Source of the DNA: Armatimonadetes bacterium UBA1398
Lineage (GTDB): Bacteria; Armatimonadota; Zipacnadia; UBA1398
Reading direction: 5' to 3'
Assembly (NCBI GenBank): GCA_002305165.1
Contig: DBQI01000039.1
Span: 123,440-187,439 of the forward strand
DNA: 64,000 nucleotides
Shown: positions 43,482 to 52,864 of the stretch, in pieces
Numbering within the stretch: position 1 is the stretch's first letter
Layout: every line of letters starts with the position of its first letter
Notes under the pieces: model-generated
What the model saw: only the letters and a program-made list of their open reading frames with translations
Told to the model about the DNA's origin: nothing
The model's database searches: none
Program-made: the position numbers and the translations under genes

Positions 43482-45470
43482 CTAGATGTACATCTGGTAC
43501 ACGACCACGTCCTTGAACATCCCATACAACGACCAGAAGGCCCCTAGGAAGTAGTCGCCCGCGATCAGGCCAAGGAACAACGGGGCGGCATTCCTGTGCG
43601 ACGACTGGCCGCCCCAGCGCAGGATGGCAGCCTTGATGAGCCACGCCACGAAGAAGCTGAACCAGAAGTAGTCCAGGGCGAAACTCGTCGCCAGCGCGTA
43701 GCCGGCGGGGTGGAAGGGGAAACCTACGAAGCGCACGCGGAGATAGGACAGCAGGAGTGCCACCGACGCCCCGAAGAGCAGGGCCTTGATACTCCCGGTG
43801 CTCGGGGTGCGCGGATTGATGAGCCAGTCCTGCAGGGGCTGGAAGGTCTCCGCCCCGACCCAGTTCTTGAAGCCCTTCAGCTTCGCCACTCCGCCGTAGA
43901 AGTACGGGATATGCAGGTTCGCCGTGGCCGCCGCGATGATCGACACGATGGTGCCAAGCACGAGCACGAAGGTCATGGAGCCCACGGGCATGTTCATCGT
44001 CTGCCCGATCTTCAGGGCCTCCAGGTAGTTGGGCATCGGGTGGTTCCGGTTGCCACGGGTGAGCCAGAAGAAGGAGGACATGATCGCCAGATCGGACTGG
44101 TGGCCTCCCTTGAACGGGCCAGCCCCGTTGATGAAGAAGTTGCTCCCGAAGGTCGTCGCGATGATCGCCCGTGGCTGCACGAAGTAGATCTCGTGCGGCG
44201 CCCCCATCTCCGCTCGCACTCGGGTGATGGCGATCGCCAGCCCGAAGTAGAGAGCGAAGAACAGCACGGCGAAGAACAGGCGCAACCCGGCGTAGTGGGC
44301 GAAAGCGACCATCGAGACGAACCCGGTGATGGCAACCGCGACCGCCAGTTTCCGCCTCACTGCGTCTCCAGGCTCCCGCGTCATCTCCTGCTCCACCGCG
44401 CGACGAGAGAGCCCTCGAAGCTGCTTCCAGCTAGAGAGCAACAAGACCGCAACAAGCACCAGCCACGCGCCCATGGACTGCTCGCCGAAGTAATCGGCCG
44501 TGAGCAGGCCGCTCTGGGCGCGGAACACCTGTTGCGCCGTACGCAACAGGAAGAAGAACCAGCATGAGAAGCTCAGGTCCGTTGGCAGGAAGTACGCCAG
44601 ACCCACCCCGAAGGGGTACGCTCCGAGGCGCGCGTCCATGGCGTTCCAGGGGGGCGCCGCGAAGTAGTCCCGCAGGGCCACTAACTTGACCCGATTGAAC
44701 CGTGGCACCGCCGGATAGAGCACGTTCAGGCCGTTCACGATGCTGATGAATGCGGCGATGCCGAACCCTATCCAGAACAGCCGCGAAGAGAGCACCGACT
44801 CCGATTCTTTGCGGGTGACGGCGATCGGGAGCTGGATGATCGGGAAGCTTAGGCGCTCGTGCTCGATCCAGGAACGACGCAGGATCAGCGCGATGGCGAG
44901 CATCGTCGCGGTCGCTATGCCGAAGAACCCGAGCCAGATCACGAGCGAGGGCATCCAGCCTTGCAGCACGGCGGGGGTGAAGAAGTCGAAGAACGCCATC
45001 GGCTTCCCGCCCTCATAGAAGCGGGTCAGCGTCTGGGTATCACTCACCCACATCCACGGGGGGAAGTGGTCACCGAAAAGCGTCAGCCACTGGTTCTCTC
45101 GGCTCGCGTGTTGGTGCAGATGACCGATTGTCCCGATCAGGTTCGCGATAGTGTCGTGTCCAACCATCGCGCACGAGACAACCATCATGACGTAGATGGT
45201 CAGGATCTCGGACGGTTGGAGCGCCCACCGGGGCGCGACGCGCTGGGCGCCATAGTTGAGGAAGGACAGCAGCAGTAGCACGAACACGGGGGTGACGAAG
45301 AGCGGCAAGCACGTGCCGTCCAGCACGTACCAGCGCACCTCCATCACCGCCACCCAGTAGGCGTTGAAGATGGAGAAGGCGACGCCCATCACCATCGCGC
45401 GCGCCGTCAAGCGCCCACGCTCGGTGTCTGTGATTACCGTGGCGCCCGGGGTGATCGCCGTGTTGAACAC
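43482..45470 (-). CDS. DUF6785-type OPT-like multispanning permease (copy 2)
   Basis: A 662-aa or longer integral membrane protein with about 14 hydrophobic helices. The N-terminal VMGVAFSIFNAYWVAVMEVRWY and QPSEILTIYVMMVV segments fit the DUF6785/OPT-like permease group. The transported compound is unknown. GTG 45470 is used here, but a strong GGGAGGTGA site at 45502-45495 fits a CTG at 45488 better; the ATG beside that site (45493) is out of frame. It is 43 nt after the other permease gene. Confidence 0.75.
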   Translation of the reverse strand: MFNTAITPGATVITDTERGRLTARAMVMGVAFSIFNAYWVAVMEVRWYVLDGTCLPLFVTPVFVLLLLSFLNYGAQRVAPRWALQPSEILTIYVMMVVSCAMVGHDTIANLIGTIGHLHQHASRENQWLTLFGDHFPPWMWVSDTQTLTRFYEGGKPMAFFDFFTPAVLQGWMPSLVIWLGFFGIATATMLAIALILRRSWIEHERLSFPIIQLPIAVTRKESESVLSSRLFWIGFGIAAFISIVNGLNVLYPAVPRFNRVKLVALRDYFAAPPWNAMDARLGAYPFGVGLAYFLPTDLSFSCWFFFLLRTAQQVFRAQSGLLTADYFGEQSMGAWLVLVAVLLLSSWKQLRGLSRRAVEQEMTREPGDAVRRKLAVAVAITGFVSMVAFAHYAGLRLFFAVLFFALYFGLAIAITRVRAEMGAPHEIYFVQPRAIIATTFGSNFFINGAGPFKGGHQSDLAIMSSFFWLTRGNRNHPMPNYLEALKIGQTMNMPVGSMTFVLVLGTIVSIIAAATANLHIPYFYGGVAKLKGFKNWVGAETFQPLQDWLINPRTPSTGSIKALLFGASVALLLSYLRVRFVGFPFHPAGYALATSFALDYFWFSFFVAWLIKAAILRWGGQSSHRNAAPLFLGLIAGDYFLGAFWSLYGMFKDVVVYQMYI

Positions 45471-45513
45471 CGTTCGCTCGGTTGCCAGCTCATGTCACCT
45501 CCCTCCGCCGCCG

Positions 45514-47481
45514 CTAGTATGGCAGTGTGGAGACGGACTTCGTGATCATCGCAATGGCCGAGGAGCCCAGCGCCACCAGCCCCATGCCGCATCCGTAGCC
45601 AGCGAGCACCACGACCGAGTAACGGCGCCAGGTGTCCCGGCCCAAGCGGCGCTCCAGGTAAAGCCTGCCGAGGAGCGCCCCCGCCAACTGGGGCAGAATC
45701 GCGTGGGGCAGCATGCCCATGCCATTGATGAATCCATACACGAGGGTGACCGGAAGCCGAAGGGCTGAGAGCCCGGTCAGGCCCGTCAGTCCCACGCCGA
45801 AGCCGAGAGCCGCCTTGCCGAAGCTGAAGGCCTTCAGGAAGGGCGACTCGCCCTCGGTCGAGGTAGCGGTCATCCAGAACGTGCTGTGCAGCGCGCGGAG
45901 CGGCCAGGTCTTCTCGGCGTCTGGGTACTGGTTCGATGGGATGGGCGCCAGCTTCCAGGCGAACTGCCAGAAGAGCAGACCACTGATGATCAGGATGGGC
46001 GTGATGACGAGGTCGGCCTTGATCACGGACCAGATCTTCGTCCCGGTCAACTCAACGACTCGGAAGTACTGGGCCGTGGTGCCCATGTCAGCAAGAGGAA
46101 TAGGCGCGAACCAGATGTCCACTCCACGGTAGCCGCTGAGGATAAAGGTGCCCTCGCGAAGCATCGGGATGCCGATCCACTGGCCTGCCATCCCTAGCAT
46201 GCGAGCGGAGATCAGCGACTCGGCCGGGGTTACGATGAAGCCGAAGATGAGCAGGTAGAGCAGCGGGAAGGATGGCACAAGCCTATGGCAGAGCCACGTA
46301 ATGCCGAGGGTTGACACCACGAAGAAGCTCAGCACGAGGTAGACAGGGATGTCCCCGCGACCCGGTGGTGGCCGGTAGCTGCGGTCGACCCCGATGCCCT
46401 CGCGACGGTTCCGGTGCCATACCCAGATCATGTTGCCCACGCTGTAGACGAAAAACGCGATACCCAGGCCAATGCGGAAGCTGATCCAGAAGTCAACCTG
46501 GGCCGCGAAGTCGGTGTTGATGGTATCCATGCCCTCGCGCCAGGTCGTCATGTACCCCATGCGGTATAGCAGCGGGTTCACGAAGAGCGTTACCGCCGCC
46601 GCAATGCTCTGCCCGATCACGGCCCAGAAAGGCACGACCGCGCCTGTTAGCACGAGGCGGAGATCGGTCGAGATGCCCGTTGGCGCCGCCGGCAGGATCT
46701 TCTGTGTGTTGGGCGTGAGGTCGATCCAGGGAATCGGAATGAGCTGGAAGGGCGACGACGCCACCGTGGATGTGAGGGCGGGGATACCCACCCAGAAGAA
46801 GCCATAGATGAGGCCTATCATCGCGCCCGTGGACAGCAGCCGCCAGCGCCAGGTCTGCTCCTTGCCCGTCGACTCTGCTACGGCGATGATGCCCAGGGCC
46901 TGGACGGGCGCCATCGGGAAGGGCAGCTTCTCCACATCCGAAGTCCAACGGAACATGCCGTACCCGATGCCGAGCCACTGCAACTTGCCCATGACCGTCA
47001 GGAAGAGGCTGATGCCCACGGGCACCAGCCAGTCATGGTGCAGGAAGGTTCGCTGAGCCAGGGCCAGCGAGTCTCCCGGGGGCACGACCCAGTCGGGGAT
47101 CTGATCGGCGATGCCGAACCCCACGGCGGCAGGAGCGTGGCGGAGGTACTGGTTCCACATCATGCCGCCGATGGGACCGCCGCCCGCCGCGGCCAGGCCT
47201 CCCGCCATGTAGAAGATGATGAAGATCTCCTGCTTCTTCACCGTCGAGAACGACCGCTTGGCGATCTCGGTGAACAGGATCAGGGTGGTCCACTGCGCCG
47301 CCTCGCCGAGCTGCTGTCCGGCGACGAGGGAGAGATAGATGGAGGCCGGCATCATGACGAAGCCAATGAAAAGGGCCCCGAGGACGGTGCGCAGGTTGAA
47401 ACCGTCCTCGAACTCGGCGGGAACATCGAGTAGCCGTCTATACTCCTCGAGGTCCTCACCCAGCGTGATGCGCTTCGCCAA
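45514..47481 (-). CDS. OPT-like multispanning permease (copy 1)
   Basis: A 655-aa integral membrane protein with about 14 helices. An N-terminal cytoplasmic segment (MAKRITLGEDLEEYRRLL) precedes FIGFVMMPASIYLSLVAGQQLGEAAQW, typical of oligopeptide transporter-like proteins. The start is TTG 47481 behind GGAGGTGA. Its start overlaps the end of the 1517-aa M28-FtsX gene by 26 nt, showing tight coupling. It may move peptides or another polymer building block; this is inference. Confidence 0.75.
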   Translation of the reverse strand: MAKRITLGEDLEEYRRLLDVPAEFEDGFNLRTVLGALFIGFVMMPASIYLSLVAGQQLGEAAQWTTLILFTEIAKRSFSTVKKQEIFIIFYMAGGLAAAGGGPIGGMMWNQYLRHAPAAVGFGIADQIPDWVVPPGDSLALAQRTFLHHDWLVPVGISLFLTVMGKLQWLGIGYGMFRWTSDVEKLPFPMAPVQALGIIAVAESTGKEQTWRWRLLSTGAMIGLIYGFFWVGIPALTSTVASSPFQLIPIPWIDLTPNTQKILPAAPTGISTDLRLVLTGAVVPFWAVIGQSIAAAVTLFVNPLLYRMGYMTTWREGMDTINTDFAAQVDFWISFRIGLGIAFFVYSVGNMIWVWHRNRREGIGVDRSYRPPPGRGDIPVYLVLSFFVVSTLGITWLCHRLVPSFPLLYLLIFGFIVTPAESLISARMLGMAGQWIGIPMLREGTFILSGYRGVDIWFAPIPLADMGTTAQYFRVVELTGTKIWSVIKADLVITPILIISGLLFWQFAWKLAPIPSNQYPDAEKTWPLRALHSTFWMTATSTEGESPFLKAFSFGKAALGFGVGLTGLTGLSALRLPVTLVYGFINGMGMLPHAILPQLAGALLGRLYLERRLGRDTWRRYSVVVLAGYGCGMGLVALGSSAIAMITKSVSTLPY

Positions 47482-50400
47482 CGGCCGTCACCTCCTGCCC
47501 TGCCTGATGGTAGCGAGCCTTCTCAGACGGCGAGAAGCTACGCCACAGGAGGAACTGCCGACGCAACTGGTAGAGGAACGCCCGCGTGGAACGGACCCAC
47601 GCGCCCGGCTCTCCCGTCACGCGGTAGATCTTCGCCTCAGCCCCCAGGATGCCCGGTTCGTCTGTGGGCATCACTCGGACCTCGAACTCCTCCGACACGC
47701 CTAGATCATACGGCGCGAGCCAGGCCATAAAACGTAGGATGTAGTACGGGTCTGCCTCGGAGCGATCACTGACCCGCTCCAGGTGCGCTCCGTCGCTTGA
47801 GAACTCACCGATGGAGTAGTCGGCGTGAGCATCAATCCACTCGCTCAGATAGGCCATGAGGCCCAGGGTCTCCTCGCGGTGCATCGCGAAGGGCAGCTCT
47901 ATGGTCAGCACGTCGCCATCGGGATCGGGCAAACGCCACCGGCGCTCAACCCCGGCAACGGCCAGCTTAGCAGCCATCTTCGCCGGGTAGAGGGTCGAGA
48001 GGAACACGACCCCCATGACGATGATGGTGACCCCGACGGCCGCCATGCTGCTGTAGTTCAGGGACAGAAGCCCCTCGAACCACCCGAGGTTCACGCTCGC
48101 CCAGGCCAAGGCCTGGCCGATGAGGTATCCGATAATCGCCCCCATCACCGCGTAGACCGAGGCCTCAGCAAGGAAGAGAGCGCCCACGTGAGCGGGGGCA
48201 AGCCCCACCGAAGAGAAGATGCCGATCTCGCGGACGCGCTCATAGACGGACCCGAGCATCGTGTTCAGCACGATGAGGGCGGCGATGAGGATAGGCACCA
48301 GGCTGCCCTCGATCCCCGAAGCCGTCGCTGACGTGACCGCGTTGCAGTAGAACGTCCGGCCGCCGTAGCCGGCGAAGACGCCCAGATCCAGCCGCTGCAC
48401 GAGGTCGTCCTGGAGGGTCTCGGCCGCCTCGTCGGAGCCGGCGTTCGCGGCGATGCTGCGGAGGCTCCCACCGAGCCGGAGGTTGGTTCGGTGGGGCAGG
48501 ATCATGATCTGGGCGCCGAGGATGTGCGGCGTGTCCTCCGTTGTCGTTCCCGTGTTCTGGGCCGACTGTATCTCCGGCTGAGCCTCGCCGCGCCTCCGCA
48601 GATTGGCCTGCTCCACCTCATCGATCGGGGTAACCATCTCCCCATCGAGGTCGCGCAGCGCGTCCAGCCGGCCCCCCTCGAAGAACCCGATCACGGTGAG
48701 CGATACCCCGCGCACCTCGACGGAGGCCTGGCCGATCTCGGCCTCGCTGATGCCTAGCTCCTTGGCCAGGTGCGTGGAGAGCAGGCAGGTGTTCGCGTCC
48801 TCCTCGGTGTCATCGAACCACCTGCTTCCTTGGCCAACCAGCGTGTCAAGCACCGGCAGGACGCGAGGCTCGTCCGGCCCCATCCCGAGAAGCGCGCCCG
48901 CTTCGTAGACCTCCGACCCGTGCCGTAGAGGCACCGCTGACCGCAGCGCGGCGCCCTCGGACAGGGTCCACGAGCGAGCCGCCATCGGGTACACCCCGCC
49001 GGCCTCCGCCTCCAGAACGCTGTAGGTGTACTCCGAGAACGGCCCATAGTTGGGCTGCCGGATAAGGATGCCGTTGTAGGAGGGCGCGATCTCCCGCTGC
49101 AGTTTGCGGATCTTCGGGTGCGACTCCACCGACGTGAAGCTCATGACCGTGAAAGTGAGCAGCACGAGGGTCGCGCAGGTGAGGCCCGTTCGGGTCTTCC
49201 TCCGCCGCATGTTCCCTACGCCCAGGGAAAACGCTGCAGAGGCTGAGGAGAGCCGCGCCACATCGGCCGAGTGGGTACCCATGGACTCGTGCCGGAGTTC
49301 CGCCATCTGTTGATCGAAGTGCCTGAACAACAGCACGGCGACGGCGGTCCCGAGCACCATCAGAATGAAGGCGAGGAGCACGATCAGGGGTGTCGCCGTG
49401 ATGCGGAAGGCCGGGTGGACCAGGGCTAGAAGCGTGAACACGACAGCGAAGATGCCCAGGGAGCCGAGGATCTCCATCATGATCGTCCGGCCCGCGAAGA
49501 TGAGGCGCTCCACCAGATACGAGAACGGCAGCAGCAGGATCAGGTAGAAGATGACCCCGTGGACGACATCGTTGGCGGTGCCCCGCACCTTCGGATAAAC
49601 GCGGTTCTCCAAGGCGAGGGCGCGCCGCGCTAGAGCCACGTACTTAGAGACATGTCCCGCCTCCGCCGCCTCTGTCGCCTCAGCCAGCGCGCCGGTCGCC
49701 AGGCTGTGGAGTCGGCTTGCCTCGATGTCGGAGATCCCGAACCGCCCGAACTCCTCCATCCGGCTCTCGTCGAGGATCCACATGTCCATCGCGCCGCGGT
49801 ATGCCAGATTGCTGATGACGGGCGTCTCATCCACGGGGATGCCCTCGCCTAGGGGCATCTCCTTGGTGGCGTTCAACAGGAGGATACGGGGGGTCTGGAA
49901 GGTGGGCCGCAGCAGGATCAGGAGCCGCGCGCCCGGCTCGCCGTAGATCACGCCCGCGGGCTCGGGATCGCCGGGGATGCGAGGGTCGGTCCACGATGGC
50001 GTGATCATGCCCCAGCGGAACGGCTCCGCCTTCGTCGCGTAATCCAGGACTTGCAGGCCACTGAGGATTCCGAAGTGCCCCGGGTCGATGGTATCGATGA
50101 TGCTGACCTGCCGCGCCTCGAAGACGACGACATCCTTGCCGAGTTCGAGCGCGTCCAGTGCGAAGCTCGTGAACCGGTACTGCCTCGCGCCCTGGGGACC
50201 GCGATCCGGCGCATAGATCACGTCGCCGGTGTCCTCGTCGACTAAGAAGGCTGATACCTCCGTCAGAGCGGCCCAGTTGTGGGTCTGCATGGGCATGCCG
50301 ATGAGCTCGTAATGGCTCTTATCATCGACCTGATCCATGATGATGTGCCGCACGCCACAGAGGGTCTTGGTGACCCTGCCCCAGCAGGCGATGGCTCCCG

Positions 50401-52009
50401 GCACGGGGTCCTCAGGGTGGAAGCTGAGGGACTTGCCGAACTCGAAAACGCCACCATGGAGCCTGACGTAGCCGTCATCGGGATCGGCGCTGAAGAGGCC
50501 GACCGCGGCGTCCTCGATGACCTCGCAGAGCAAGTTCGGCACCGACGCGGCCACGATACGAGCCTGTCGTTCCAGCCCCGCGTGGTCCATCGCGTCAGAG
50601 GTGTCCAGGTGGGTGTCCACTCTGGCCCGGATGTCACCCGTAGAAGCGAGCGTGGTGCCTGCGTAACCGGCAAGGGTAGCCGCTTCGGCCTCCAGGCAGG
50701 GCCTGCCCGGCAAGTAGGTCGCCCATGATCGATCGACGCCTGTGTTGATGCAGTCCAGGAGCGACCATTCGTTGTCCAGCCCCATCTCACGCGCGAGGAG
50801 CCAGCCGTAGTCGCGGCATGCCGTTCCGAAGTCGGAGAACTTGAAGCGCGCGGCATCGTAGTAGTTGTAGAAGAACCCCTTGTAGAAGGCGCCGACGCCC
50901 GTCCCTCGCGATGAGAGATCAATACCTATGAAGGCTCGGAAGTGGAGCGGCTCCAGGTCCTGCTCCGCCGCTGGCTTGACCTTCTCCGTGCGCCAGACGG
51001 TGACCCGGCGATGAACGAAGTCGCGGATGCCACCCATGGCTAGGCCGTGGGCGTCGGTGAGAAGCACCATCACGGGCCGCGCTGGAGGGTAGTCCCGCAG
51101 GATGCGGCAGAGCTCCAGCAGTACCCCAACGCTCCCGGCGCCCTCGGCGCCCGGCGCGACGGTTGGGGCCACGCTCATCGAATCGTACCACGCACTCAGG
51201 ACGACGACCTCATTGGCGAGGTTAGGATCGGTCCCTGGGATGAAGCCGTAGATGTTCTCCCCGACCACTGCTGTGAGCTTGGATCCGCCCCGAATAGTTG
51301 CCTCGGGCGTGGCGCCATCAGCCGTAGCTTCGCGCAGGGACTCCGCGGAGTCCCCCAGTGCGAGAAAACGAGGCGTGGACAGCGGCTGCTCGGAGAACTT
51401 CTGCTCCGCCTCGCCACGGATCGTCTGATCGGAGTCGAGGAAGACGATGGCCTTTGCGCCCACCATGGCGGCCGTGTACCAAGCGCGAGCGGAGTTGAAC
51501 TCCATGACGGCGATGCAGCCCTCGACGGGCTTCGCGTCGAAGGCCGTCAGATCGCCTCTGCCCACGTATACCAGGGGCCCGGTCAGCCCCTCGGGAGGGG
51601 CGAGGCTGGGTCGTACCAGGTTGGGCCACAGGGGTTCGAGACGCAGGGCGCCGCCCGAGCCATCACCGCCCCCCAGCTCGATCGTGGCGGGCAGGTCCTC
51701 ATCGCGTGACATGGGGCTTAGGGCGTCGAACTCCTCTGAGCCGATACCCGTGACGCCGACCTCGCGCAGCCGCCGCTTCAGGTACCGCCGGGCCTGAAGG
51801 TTGCCTCTGGTACCCGTGAGGCGCGTGGGGAGCGCGGAAAGGTAGTCAATGTCCTTCTGGATATTGCTATAGTTGACCGCTCTAGCCAACTCACCCAAGT
51901 CGTAGGTTGGGGCGACATTGATAAGCGACTCATCGAGCTCGTCCTGGGCGAGGACAGAGCACGGCAGCAGCAGCATTATCGTGACGGCCCAGCCGACGAC
52001 GGCGCGCAA
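47456..52009 (-). CDS. Fusion of a degenerate M28 peptidase domain with an FtsX-type ABC permease
   Basis: A 1517-aa membrane protein. Signal peptide 1-21; an M28-like exopeptidase fold with PA-like insert (about 40-600); a membrane cluster (about 810-890); an FtsX-type unit with first helix at about 935-960, an extracytoplasmic domain to about 1230 and three more helices (about 1235-1410, with ALIVLNTMLGSVYERVREIGIFSSVGL); then a cytoplasmic tail. The M28 metal sites look lost: HYD is replaced by WYD (274-276), the central Asp motif by PGAEGAG (286-292) and the Glu-Glu by DAH (319-321). TTG 52009 follows a full GGAGGTG site. No ABC ATPase lies nearby. Confidence 0.82.
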   Translation of the reverse strand: MRAVVGWAVTIMLLLPCSVLAQDELDESLINVAPTYDLGELARAVNYSNIQKDIDYLSALPTRLTGTRGNLQARRYLKRRLREVGVTGIGSEEFDALSPMSRDEDLPATIELGGGDGSGGALRLEPLWPNLVRPSLAPPEGLTGPLVYVGRGDLTAFDAKPVEGCIAVMEFNSARAWYTAAMVGAKAIVFLDSDQTIRGEAEQKFSEQPLSTPRFLALGDSAESLREATADGATPEATIRGGSKLTAVVGENIYGFIPGTDPNLANEVVVLSAWYDSMSVAPTVAPGAEGAGSVGVLLELCRILRDYPPARPVMVLLTDAHGLAMGGIRDFVHRRVTVWRTEKVKPAAEQDLEPLHFRAFIGIDLSSRGTGVGAFYKGFFYNYYDAARFKFSDFGTACRDYGWLLAREMGLDNEWSLLDCINTGVDRSWATYLPGRPCLEAEAATLAGYAGTTLASTGDIRARVDTHLDTSDAMDHAGLERQARIVAASVPNLLCEVIEDAAVGLFSADPDDGYVRLHGGVFEFGKSLSFHPEDPVPGAIACWGRVTKTLCGVRHIIMDQVDDKSHYELIGMPMQTHNWAALTEVSAFLVDEDTGDVIYAPDRGPQGARQYRFTSFALDALELGKDVVVFEARQVSIIDTIDPGHFGILSGLQVLDYATKAEPFRWGMITPSWTDPRIPGDPEPAGVIYGEPGARLLILLRPTFQTPRILLLNATKEMPLGEGIPVDETPVISNLAYRGAMDMWILDESRMEEFGRFGISDIEASRLHSLATGALAEATEAAEAGHVSKYVALARRALALENRVYPKVRGTANDVVHGVIFYLILLLPFSYLVERLIFAGRTIMMEILGSLGIFAVVFTLLALVHPAFRITATPLIVLLAFILMVLGTAVAVLLFRHFDQQMAELRHESMGTHSADVARLSSASAAFSLGVGNMRRRKTRTGLTCATLVLLTFTVMSFTSVESHPKIRKLQREIAPSYNGILIRQPNYGPFSEYTYSVLEAEAGGVYPMAARSWTLSEGAALRSAVPLRHGSEVYEAGALLGMGPDEPRVLPVLDTLVGQGSRWFDDTEEDANTCLLSTHLAKELGISEAEIGQASVEVRGVSLTVIGFFEGGRLDALRDLDGEMVTPIDEVEQANLRRRGEAQPEIQSAQNTGTTTEDTPHILGAQIMILPHRTNLRLGGSLRSIAANAGSDEAAETLQDDLVQRLDLGVFAGYGGRTFYCNAVTSATASGIEGSLVPILIAALIVLNTMLGSVYERVREIGIFSSVGLAPAHVGALFLAEASVYAVMGAIIGYLIGQALAWASVNLGWFEGLLSLNYSSMAAVGVTIIVMGVVFLSTLYPAKMAAKLAVAGVERRWRLPDPDGDVLTIELPFAMHREETLGLMAYLSEWIDAHADYSIGEFSSDGAHLERVSDRSEADPYYILRFMAWLAPYDLGVSEEFEVRVMPTDEPGILGAEAKIYRVTGEPGAWVRSTRAFLYQLRRQFLLWRSFSPSEKARYHQAGQEVTAVGEAHHAG

Positions 52010-52114
52010 CTCTCACCTCCGCAGTTGAGTGTGGCACTACGGCCAACGGGATCATTGTGCTATTCTTCGTTTATCGGCCGCCGGCCTCCATCGGGGCCAT
52101 CGAATGGGGAGCGA
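52010..52114. promoter_or_regulatory. Divergent intergenic region
   Basis: About 105 nt separates the M28-FtsX gene (minus) from the DUF2993-like gene (plus). It holds the GGAGGTG site of the former and a GGGGAG site of the latter. A TATTCT box (about 52059) might be a -10 element for the plus gene, but no convincing -35 was found. Confidence 0.3.
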
Positions 52115-52864
52115 ATGCAGCACGGCTACCCTCAGCCTACGGGCTACGAGTACGCCAGTAGCGCACAGCGACCGCGGTCTCGTCGGTCCTGCTGCTGCGC
52201 TGGGTGCGCGGGTCTGCTCTTCCTCTCCGCTCTGTGCTTCTTCGGCGGTGTCGTCTCCTTCGCTCTACGGCCACCCCAGCGCTCGCCCGAGGTGCAGCAA
52301 CGGCGCGACGACGTCCTGCGCCTCTGGGATTCGCCCCCGCCCGCTACGCCGCCCGCCGAGGTCGAGGCTCTGAAGGACCGTATGCGACAGACGGTCGAGC
52401 GCCTCGACGCGCTGCCCGCCCAATCGGGACCCAGGTCCTTCGAGGTCGCGATCACCGAGGACGAGGTCAACACGGCTCTAGCCGCAGATCCGCGTATCAG
52501 AGCGGAACTGGAGCAGCGCGGTGTGAGGAGCGTGTCCATCCTCTTCGAGGGAGGACGCGCGATGGTCGACGGCGTGGTCGACATCGGCGGAGTCGCGGCG
52601 CCCGTCACGGCGGACGCCGTTCCTACGGTGAACTCCGACGGGAGCATCCATGTCGCCATCGAGAACGCCCGGGCGGGCATGTTCCCTCTACCTGCCGCCC
52701 TGCTGGACCAGGTGCGGACCAAGTTCGAGGAGATCCTCCGGAAGCAGGACCCCGAACGTGGGCGGATCCAGTCCATCAGCCTGCAGGACGGGGTCCTGAC
52801 ACTGCGCGGTGAGGTGACGGGCGAACTGCCGTCCGAGGCGGAGCTCCGCGCCCTGGGACGCTAG
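52115..52864 (+). CDS. Membrane-anchored DUF2993-like protein
   Basis: A 249-aa protein with a short cytoplasmic head containing a Cys cluster (RRSCCCAGCAG), one membrane helix (about 31-53) and an outside domain. The C-terminal ~130 residues (FEVAITEDEVNTALA, GVRSVSILFEGGRAMVDGVVDI, ISLQDGVLTLRGEV) alternate strands like lipid-binding DUF2993/LmeA-type domains, a weak match by pattern only. ATG 52115 follows GGGGAG. The end overlaps the convergent zinc-ribbon gene by four bases. Confidence 0.6.
   Translation: MQHGYPQPTGYEYASSAQRPRSRRSCCCAGCAGLLFLSALCFFGGVVSFALRPPQRSPEVQQRRDDVLRLWDSPPPATPPAEVEALKDRMRQTVERLDALPAQSGPRSFEVAITEDEVNTALAADPRIRAELEQRGVRSVSILFEGGRAMVDGVVDIGGVAAPVTADAVPTVNSDGSIHVAIENARAGMFPLPAALLDQVRTKFEEILRKQDPERGRIQSISLQDGVLTLRGEVTGELPSEAELRALGR

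Noticed and set aside
47456..52009. An active M28 aminopeptidase
   Set aside because: The metal-ligand and catalytic positions look replaced (WYD, EGAG, DAH), so activity is not claimed.
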